The notes below the pieces were generated by a model. It saw only the letters and a list, made by a program, of their open reading frames with translations. It was not told where the DNA came from and ran no database searches. From Strigamia acuminata (Eukaryota > Arthropoda > Chilopoda > Geophilomorpha > Linotaeniidae), in contig OX442314.1 of the NCBI GenBank assembly GCA_949358305.1, positions 48,864,581 through 48,928,580 on the forward strand: 64,000 nucleotides of DNA, given 5' to 3'. A program made the translations under genes and the position numbers. Numbering within the stretch: position 1 is the first letter of the stretch; every line of letters begins with the position of its first letter. Below, in pieces: positions 25,457-35,802 of this stretch.

Positions 25457-28400
25457 CTGAAATTACGTTTTTTCAATTTGGCAAAATTTGCGAAAGATTT
25501 GTCAAATACCGTACTGCCTCGATTATTAAACGCCGGACTTAACTAAGTGCCGGGACTCGATTAAACGCCGGGGGCTCGGCGGCGTGTAGTGCACGAATAA
25601 ATGCGGCCCCGAATCAACCCGCCCGGCAGTGGGTCGGATCAAAAAAAATTAATAAACGCCCCGGCGTTTATTCGAGGCAGGACAGTTATTGTCAAACATT
25701 GTGAGTAATTTCTCAAAACTTCTCAACATTTCTCAAAATTTGAGAAAAATTTGTCAAAATTTGAGAAATTTTGACATATTTTGACAAATTTTGAGAAATT
25801 TTTTTCAAATTTTGACAAATTTTAACATATTTTGACAAATTTTGAGAAATTTTCCTCAAATTTTGAGAAATTTTGAGAAATTTTGAGAAAAATTTGTCAA
25901 AATTTGACAAATTTTGACATATTTTGAGAAATTTTGAGAAATTTTGACAAATTTTGAGAAATTTTGACAAATTTTGAGAAATTTTTCTCAAATTTTGAGA
26001 AATTTTCACAAATTTTGAGAAATTTTTCTCAAATTTTGACATATTTTGACAATTTTTGAGAAATTTTTCTCAAATTTTGACAAATTTTGACATATTTTGA
26101 CAAATTTTGAGAAATTTTTCTCAAATTTTGACAAATTTTGACATATTTTCACAAATTTTGACATGTTTTCACAAATTTTGACATATTTTCACAAATTTTG
26201 ACATATTTTCACAAATTTTGACAAATTTATCCAAAAAATGGAGAATTTGGTTTGAAATTTACAAAAGAAATGTACACAAACCGTTTGAAATTCATTCGCA
26301 ATGCATCAAAATCTCATCAAATTCGCTCGCAGTTGATTCAAATCTTATCTAAATTCCTGTGAAATTTCATTTTCTTCCTTCACCATCACAATAAAAACAA
26401 AATTCAAATTCAAATTCCAATTTATCTTTATTAATTACCATTATTAACATACAAGTAATTCATTCGAGCACAAATACAGTATAGGCCTACCGTAATCATC
26501 TTTTCAAAACCGTAATCATCATTTCAAAACTCACAATTCAAAATGGCTAACTCCTAACTCGGTCCTCACCCAACCGACTCACTTTGACAAATGGCACCAT
26601 CCTGTCCCTGCACAAGATCTTTATATAGACTACACTATATATACTAGCAAGTAAGATACACAAAGACCTATACCTATATGTATAAAAATATAATGTTTTG
26701 TACATAAGTGCAAATAAATAGGCTTACCAACTACATGCATTTCAATGCTAATTCTGGAACATGTAGAGAATATGACGTTGAAAATATCGCTCCATCATCC
26801 GAGATCACAGATCACACATCACAGATCAGCTTCTTTTATTTTACTATTTAGTCGCTAGAGTGCGCAACCTCAAGTTCCCGTACTGCGAGATGAGAGGAGA
26901 GCCACTTGCCGCCCATCGTACTGCTTAATCGGAATGAAATTATTCCTTCCTGGGGTCAACGTGGTCCCCTCTTTCTTTTCCTTTGTCACTTGCAGACAAC
27001 AACCAAACCAAACCAACAATCTCCGTCCTCGACTCGCAGCGTTTTCAGCGAGCCCGAATCGACAATTTTCTACTGTATTTATTTCACTTTTCATTTTAGC
27101 CGCCATTTTGGCCCACCACCGCCTAACTTCGCTGAGTTAGTTCGGACCTCCTCACAACACAAATCAGTTGAATTAAGTAAATTGTTTTTTTCTATCTATT
27201 ACTTTTACACTGCAGGTACAAAATTTATTCTTTTACAAAAAAACAAACAACCATACCTTTCTTTCTTTCTTTTTGTGGCCAAAATGGGTGCACTTGATAG
27301 TGTTGAAACAGTTGTAGCACAAAATCATTTCACTTGCAATTTCTCTGGATCTGGAGCGGTTTGACTTTTGAGATTGAAATAAGCACAAGTACTGTTTAAT
27401 AGATTCCTTATTCCTTTCTTTCTCTCTTTCCAGGATAGTAAGAAAAAGATGAAACCTCGATCAACCACAGCGCGACATTAAAATAATACGTCCGTGCCAG
27501 AAAATAAAGATAAAATAAAAAAGTATACAAATAAATAAATAAATAAATAAATGTTCTTTTCTTTTCTTTTCTTTTCTTTCCGTTAAAAAGAAGAAAACAA
27601 GCAACCAAACCAGCTGTGATCTACATTGGGGCATTTATTATAAACACAAAAATATTTGTACACTTTTTGTTCGATATCGAGATAATATTGATGAATCGCA
27701 CAACATATAAATTTCACTGGGTAAAATAATATGAAGTGAATCTGAAAATTTACAAACATCGTATTGAATTAATTAATCATAATTATTCATTTTCATTAGG
27801 TTTTTTTTGAATTTGAACTTTTTAAATGTCTAATTTTTTTTTATCCTTTACATAAAAATACAAAACACACAAATAACGACGAGTGGAATGTATATTATTA
27901 TATCACAAATAAACAACAAAAAAATCCATCCATCCATCAATTCCATGAATGCACATTATTCATTTACAAGTTGATAATTTTGTTCATCCAGAAGTTAGTT
28001 CCCTCATTTAGTTTATTCTTTTTTCTAAAGAAAATTAGCTGCTCGCAAATATATACAAAATCTCAAATGCCAAAAAATAAATATTGACAACCATAATACT
28101 AATTAAGAATAGTCAATTAATAAAAATTTGTCTTTTTCCATACATATAAAAAATACTTAAATTACTTGAAAATTCAGAATATTTACAAATTAATCAAGAA
28201 AACATTTTCGCAATCTTATTTACAATTTATATTTATATTTTTTCATGTATGAAAAAATACAAAACGCGTTAAAACAATAATAGTTTGACTTCTTTCTTTC
28301 TTTCCTCCATTCTTCTTTCTACCCGTAAACCAAATTTCGCAAATTTGAATAAAATTAAGTTGAATTAAAACATTGATTGAATAAATCAATAAATTAGTGA

Positions 28401-28868
28401 ATAATTTGATCGAATTTCAAAAATTCTGCGCACCGTTGTAAAATAAAGAAAAATCAATTTCCGAGACGTAAACTATGTAGGATGAGACATCGAGGGAGTC
28501 AAACTACCGTTAGCCATGACAACATTGGGTGTCGAGACGACCACAACAGGTTTGACCAATGGCTGCGCATGAGCATGAGCGGTTGGCAAGAAGGGAATCT
28601 GACCGACAGACTTCAACATTTGTGGCGCCGCGGTCACTTTGGCCAAGGACGGTTGAGCGGCGATTACTTGAGCCATGGTGGCCGCGTGGTTCATCATGTT
28701 CACTGGAGCGATCATGGTCGACACGTGATTGGCAGAACTGACCAAATGTCCCGGCGCCGGCTGAACCACGTGCGTGATTTGCGTGGCAATCGGCGCGCTT
28801 CGCACTTGAGTGCCCGGTCTGACGGCCATCACTTGTCGCACCACGTTGTTCATGTGCGCCGACATTAT
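24184..28868. repeat. Tandem array unit 6 (4,685 bp)
   Basis: Full-length copy with the common C at unit position 1208, lying between two copies that carry G. Confidence 0.97.
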
Positions 28869-30141
28869 GTTACCGTGAGCTAGATTCAACAATGACAAAA
28901 CTTGATTTATTATTGCCAACACTTAAACAACTAAACGAGGAAGGACATTCAAAGTCAAACGGATCGCATTCATCGTTTGCAATCATCGCACTCGATCTAG
29001 AACCACAAATGGCCACCTGAACAACAAATATCCAATAGCACAGGGGTTCCCAAACTTTTTAGCATCGCGACTTATTTTTAAGCAAGGCGATCTCTGTTTA
29101 TACTCACATTGAATGAGTGTAAACATCAAATTTTAAAATAAAAAGTGGAAAACGGGAGAAAATACGAGAATCTATCTCGTGTTTTCTCGCATTTTCCCAT
29201 GTACCGCGAGATGTACCGCAAATTCACGGTACCGGTACTACAGGGCGCCAAAAAAGTACCGCGGTACAAGTACGCAGTACTACTGCAGACTACAGAAAGT
29301 ACCGCGGTCCCGGTACACAGCTTGTACAAAAGTACCGCGGTACAGGCTGCGGTACAGTACTTCCGGTACAGTACCGCGTACCGTGCCCAACACCGATTAA
29401 ATTTTTCAAAAATGAACTACTAAAAAAAAAAAGAAATTTTACGTAAAATTTTACATAAGTTTGCAAAAAATAATTTTAGTGCACTTTTTTAGGGGGGCGT
29501 TACGTCTACAAGTTAGTTAGATTGTCACAATTGGGCCGTTGCGTCCCACAGTTTGGGAAACGCTGCAATAGCAGATGGAAATTTGAAGTTTGCAATGTCA
29601 CTAGAACATAATCAATCCACTTTAACTTTGAACACACCTTCCTTTTCGAAGGAAAGTACAAACCATGCGGAATGACGGCCCGCGGAGCACAGATTTGTGA
29701 CTGCAGCATGTGGTGAACGGGTTTATTCGAATTGCTGACCTGGATCATGCCCTGCGCGCTGCCCGGCGCCGAACAAGTCGTGTGCAGCGTGATGCCTCGT
29801 GTGAGCGCCGTCAACGTGGTGGGGATCGCCTTGACGGCAATCGCATTGCTCATCATGGGCCCCACAACACCCTTTGCAGCCACGGTCACCGGAAGAACGT
29901 TCGGCTTGGCTAAAGTCATTGTCGCTTTCTGCGCCGTTCCGGCAATGGCCGCGATTGCCGTCATGCGGGGTGTCATCACGTTCACGGCCGCCGCAAACGT
30001 CGAAGACACGTTTGTTGCTGCGTTGAGTACCGGCACGCCCGTCGGAGCCGCCGAGATGACTCGCACGGCTTGCGGGGTGATCACCTGCACGGTGGCCGGG
30101 TGTGATATGACGTTCGTTCCACCGTTCATGTGAATACCCAT
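28473..30141 (-). CDS. Array gene copy f (unrecognised Ala/Val-rich protein)
   Basis: Exon A 30141-29664 with the silent G at 30076; exon B 28879-28473. Confidence 0.5.
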
Positions 30142-33100
30142 CTGAAATTACGTTTTTTCAATTTGGCAAAATTTGCGAAAGATTTGTCAAATACCGTACT
30201 GCCTCGATTATTAAACGCCGGACTTAACTAAGTGCCGGGACTCGATTAAACGCCGGGGGCTCGGCGGCGTGTAGTGCACGAATAAATGCGGCCCCGAATC
30301 AACCCGCCCGGCAGTGGGTCGGATCAAAAAAAATTAATAAACGCCCCGGCGTTTATTCGAGGCAGGACAGTTATTGTCAAACATTGTGAGTAATTTCTCA
30401 AAACTTCTCAACATTTCTCAAAATTTGAGAAAAATTTGTCAAAATTTGAGAAATTTTGACATATTTTGACAAATTTTGAGAAATTTTTTTCAAATTTTGA
30501 CAAATTTTAACATATTTTGACAAATTTTGAGAAATTTTCCTCAAATTTTGAGAAATTTTGAGAAATTTTGAGAAAAATTTGTCAAAATTTGACAAATTTT
30601 GACATATTTTGAGAAATTTTGAGAAATTTTGACAAATTTTGAGAAATTTTGACAAATTTTGAGAAATTTTTCTCAAATTTTGAGAAATTTTCACAAATTT
30701 TGAGAAATTTTTCTCAAATTTTGACATATTTTGACAATTTTTGAGAAATTTTTCTCAAATTTTGACAAATTTTGACATATTTTGACAAATTTTGAGAAAT
30801 TTTTCTCAAATTTTGACAAATTTTGACATATTTTCACAAATTTTGACATGTTTTCACAAATTTTGACATATTTTCACAAATTTTGACATATTTTCACAAA
30901 TTTTGACAAATTTATCCAAAAAATGGAGAATTTGGTTTGAAATTTACAAAAGAAATGTACACAAACCGTTTGAAATTCATTCGCAATGCATCAAAATCTC
31001 ATCAAATTCGCTCGCAGTTGATTCAAATCTTATCTAAATTCCTGTGAAATTTCATTTTCTTCCTTCACCATCACAATAAAAACAAAATTCAAATTCAAAT
31101 TCCAATTTATCTTTATTAATTACCATTATTAACATACAAGTAATTCATTCGAGCACAAATACAGTATAGGCCTACCGTAATCATCTTTTCAAAACCGTAA
31201 TCATCATTTCAAAACTCACAATTCAAAATGGCTAACTCCTAACTCGGTCCTCACCCAACCGACTCACTTTGACAAATGGCACCATCCTGTCCCTGCACAA
31301 GATCTTTATATAGACTACACTATATATACTAGCAAGTAAGATACACAAAGACCTATACCTATATGTATAAAAATATAATGTTTTGTACATAAGTGCAAAT
31401 AAATAGGCTTACCAACTACATGCATTTCAATGCTAATTCTGGAACATGTAGAGAATATGACGTTGAAAATATCGCTCCATCATCCGAGATCACAGATCAC
31501 ACATCACAGATCAGCTTCTTTTATTTTACTATTTAGTCGCTAGAGTGCGCAACCTCAAGTTCCCGTACTGCGAGATGAGAGGAGAGCCACTTGCCGCCCA
31601 TCGTACTGCTTAATCGGAATGAAATTATTCCTTCCTGGGGTCAACGTGGTCCCCTCTTTCTTTTCCTTTGTCACTTGCAGACAACAACCAAACCAAACCA
31701 ACAATCTCCGTCCTCGACTCGCAGCGTTTTCAGCGAGCCCGAATCGACAATTTTCTACTGTATTTATTTCACTTTTCATTTTAGCCGCCATTTTGGCCCA
31801 CCACCGCCTAACTTCGCTGAGTTAGTTCGGACCTCCTCACAACACAAATCAGTTGAATTAAGTAAATTGTTTTTTTCTATCTATTACTTTTACACTGCAG
31901 GTACAAAATTTATTCTTTTACAAAAAAACAAACAACCATACCTTTCTTTCTTTCTTTTTGTGGCCAAAATGGGTGCACTTGATAGTGTTGAAACAGTTGT
32001 AGCACAAAATCATTTCACTTGCAATTTCTCTGGATCTGGAGCGGTTTGACTTTTGAGATTGAAATAAGCACAAGTACTGTTTAATAGATTCCTTATTCCT
32101 TTCTTTCTCTCTTTCCAGGATAGTAAGAAAAAGATGAAACCTCGATCAACCACAGCGCGACATTAAAATAATACGTCCGTGCCAGAAAATAAAGATAAAA
32201 TAAAAAAGTATACAAATAAATAAATAAATAAATAAATGTTCTTTTCTTTTCTTTTCTTTTCTTTCCGTTAAAAAGAAGAAAACAAGCAACCAAACCAGCT
32301 GTGATCTACATTGGGGCATTTATTATAAACACAAAAATATTTGTACACTTTTTGTTCGATATCGAGATAATATTGATGAATCGCACAACATATAAATTTC
32401 ACTGGGTAAAATAATATGAAGTGAATCTGAAAATTTACAAACATCGTATTGAATTAATTAATCATAATTATTCATTTTCATTAGGTTTTTTTTGAATTTG
32501 AACTTTTTAAATGTCTAATTTTTTTTTATCCTTTACATAAAAATACAAAACACACAAATAACGACGAGTGGAATGTATATTATTATATCACAAATAAACA
32601 ACAAAAAAATCCATCCATCCATCAATTCCATGAATGCACATTATTCATTTACAAGTTGATAATTTTGTTCATCCAGAAGTTAGTTCCCTCATTTAGTTTA
32701 TTCTTTTTTCTAAAGAAAATTAGCTGCTCGCAAATATATACAAAATCTCAAATGCCAAAAAATAAATATTGACAACCATAATACTAATTAAGAATAGTCA
32801 ATTAATAAAAATTTGTCTTTTTCCATACATATAAAAAATACTTAAATTACTTGAAAATTCAGAATATTTACAAATTAATCAAGAAAACATTTTCGCAATC
32901 TTATTTACAATTTATATTTATATTTTTTCATGTATGAAAAAATACAAAACGCGTTAAAACAATAATAGTTTGACTTCTTTCTTTCTTTCCTCCATTCTTC
33001 TTTCTACCCGTAAACCAAATTTCGCAAATTTGAATAAAATTAAGTTGAATTAAAACATTGATTGAATAAATCAATAAATTAGTGAATAATTTGATCGAAT

Positions 33101-33553
33101 TTCAAAAATTCTGCGCACCGTTGTAAAATAAAGAAAAATCAATTTCCGAGACGTAAACTATGTAGGATGAGACATCGAGGGAGTCAAACTACCGTTAGCC
33201 ATGACAACATTGGGTGTCGAGACGACCACAACAGGTTTGACCAATGGCTGCGCATGAGCATGAGCGGTTGGCAAGAAGGGAATCTGACCGACAGACTTCA
33301 ACATTTGTGGCGCCGCGGTCACTTTGGCCAAGGACGGTTGAGCGGCGATTACTTGAGCCATGGTGGCCGCGTGGTTCATCATGTTCACTGGAGCGATCAT
33401 GGTCGACACGTGATTGGCAGAACTGACCAAATGTCCCGGCGCCGGCTGAACCACGTGCGTGATTTGCGTGGCAATCGGCGCGCTTCGCACTTGAGTGCCC
33501 GGTCTGACGGCCATCACTTGTCGCACCACGTTGTTCATGTGCGCCGACATTAT
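28869..33553. repeat. Tandem array unit 7 (4,685 bp)
   Basis: Full-length copy with G at 30076 (unit position 1208), as in unit 5. Confidence 0.97.
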
Positions 33554-34506
33554 GTTACCGTGAGCTAGATTCAACAATGACAAAACTTGATTTATTATTG
33601 CCAACACTTAAACAACTAAACGAGGAAGGACATTCAAAGTCAAACGGATCGCATTCATCGTTTGCAATCATCGCACTCGATCTAGAACCACAAATGGCCA
33701 CCTGAACAACAAATATCCAATAGCACAGGGGTTCCCAAACTTTTTAGCATCGCGACTTATTTTTAAGCAAGGCGATCTCTGTTTATACTCACATTGAATG
33801 AGTGTAAACATCAAATTTTAAAATAAAAAGTGGAAAACGGGAGAAAATACGAGAATCTATCTCGTGTTTTCTCGCATTTTCCCATGTACCGCGAGATGTA
33901 CCGCAAATTCACGGTACCGGTACTACAGGGCGCCAAAAAAGTACCGCGGTACAAGTACGCAGTACTACTGCAGACTACAGAAAGTACCGCGGTCCCGGTA
34001 CACAGCTTGTACAAAAGTACCGCGGTACAGGCTGCGGTACAGTACTTCCGGTACAGTACCGCGTACCGTGCCCAACACCGATTAAATTTTTCAAAAATGA
34101 ACTACTAAAAAAAAAAAGAAATTTTACGTAAAATTTTACATAAGTTTGCAAAAAATAATTTTAGTGCACTTTTTTAGGGGGGCGTTACGTCTACAAGTTA
34201 GTTAGATTGTCACAATTGGGCCGTTGCGTCCCACAGTTTGGGAAACGCTGCAATAGCAGATGGAAATTTGAAGTTTGCAATGTCACTAGAACATAATCAA
34301 TCCACTTTAACTTTGAACACACCTTCCTTTTCGAAGGAAAGTACAAACCATGCGGAATGACGGCCCGCGGAGCACAGATTTGTGACTGCAGCATGTGGTG
34401 AACGGGTTTATTCGAATTGCTGACCTGGATCATGCCCTGCGCGCTGCCCGGCGCCGAACAAGTCGTGTGCAGCGTGATGCCTCGTGTGAGCGCCGTCAAC
34501 GTGGTG
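33158..34506 (-). CDS. Array gene copy g, 5' part lost in the gap
   Basis: Exon B 33564-33158 is intact. Of exon A only 34506-34349 is readable before the N run, so the start is not visible. Any translation running through the N block into 34707-34838 joins unrelated DNA and is not real. Confidence 0.45.
33554..34506. repeat. Tandem array unit 8 (partial, cut by gap)
   Basis: The first 953 bp of the unit, including the hAT-type MITE and the 3' part of minus exon A, then the run of N. Sequence beyond the gap is unrelated to the unit, so the right array boundary is not resolved. Confidence 0.97.
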
Positions 34507-34706
34507 NNNNNNNNNNNNNNNNNNNNNNNNNNNNNNNNNNNNNNNNNNNNNNNNNNNNNNNNNNNNNNNNNNNNNNNNNNNNNNNNNNNNNNNNNNNNNN
34601 NNNNNNNNNNNNNNNNNNNNNNNNNNNNNNNNNNNNNNNNNNNNNNNNNNNNNNNNNNNNNNNNNNNNNNNNNNNNNNNNNNNNNNNNNNNNNNNNNNNN
34701 NNNNNN
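34507..34706. other. Assembly gap of exactly 200 N
   Basis: A run of 200 N between the tandem array and element 1. The round number suggests a placeholder. Unseen here are the end of the array, the distal LTR of element 1 and the outer part of element 2's 5' LTR. Confidence 1.
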
Positions 34707-35802
34707 AATGGATGCGCGAAACTTTGCGCAAGGATAATTTAGGTTATTAATTCTATGAATGAAATGGAAAATAGAAACATATAAAATATTATAAAACATA
34801 ACAAATACCCGCGCGCACAATACTACTCGTATTGCCACGGAATTAAATATGTTGATCAGAAAATATCACAAAATTAAATGAAGGGTCAAAAAAGTATCAC
34901 AATAATCTTGATTAAATGCTAAATATCCATAGAAAAAACATTCATTAAATAAATGAAAACATTGAATACTGACTTGAATCATTCCAGAATAATTGCGCTA
35001 AAAATAACAATGGAAATAAAAATTAAACGAAATTAAATTCCTAAGCTTCGGAAGAAATTATCATAATTAAATGAAGATAATTCTGGAATGATTATAGCAC
35101 AAAAAAAATATCAAAATCATTAAACTAGAATAAATATTTCAATAATATGACTAGAAAATTATCGAAATCATAATTGCACTTAAATAAAATATAATTGTAG
35201 TACTAAAAATCTAATTGTCCGATTCTAAAGCACTAAAAACGTAAAAATAATTAAATAAAATATAAATTATCAGTGAGGATTATCACAATAGAAAACTTGC
35301 GCAAAAATAATAACATTTATGATGAAACACTAATAATAATTATTTGTTCTTCAAATCGACACATTACCGCTGCCCAAGCTCGTTCCATCAAGTCCTCCAA
35401 CTCGAGAGATGTTTTACGGAGCGCCTCATCAATGGAATCGCATGGCGGAACGGAAAAATGATGAAGATTTAAAGATGATAAAGTTTTGTGGATACCATGT
35501 AGATATTGGAATGCAGGCCGGCCCAAACTCAACGCACAAATGCGGAGATGTTTTATTAGGGCATTTACCAGAGATCCACGATCTGGCGGCGCATTTTGGA
35601 CACAATTAGAGATGAAAATATGATGAAAACACAAAATAATGATGAATGGTAGGTTGAAGTGCGCACAAAGTCTTCGCAAATCACCAGGATCCTCGTATCA
35701 AGTCCTTCAACTCAACGCCGAAGCGGAGGAATTTTACGAAGCGCCCATTGATGTGATCTCCTGACTTCAATTTGCAAAAAACTTGCGCACACAAAGTCAC
35801 GT
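34707..35802. other. A/T-rich region between the gap and ORF3 of element 1
   Basis: No convincing gene and no match to the element 1 LTR that I can see by eye. It is probably element 1's 3' region or its flank. Two related segments occur at about 35384-35440 and 35695-35758 (both with ATCAAGTCC[T/C]TCAACTC followed by TTTTACG[A/G]AGCGCC). A 120-codon minus-strand frame at 35317-35679 covers the first and has no recognisable domain. Confidence 0.4.

Noticed and set aside
1-34506. CRISPR-like array
   Set aside because: Repeat unit is 4.7 kb with no short repeat/spacer alternation; the genome is eukaryotic.
34191-34838. 215-codon minus frame crossing the N run
   Set aside because: Joins exon A to unrelated sequence through 200 unknown bases.
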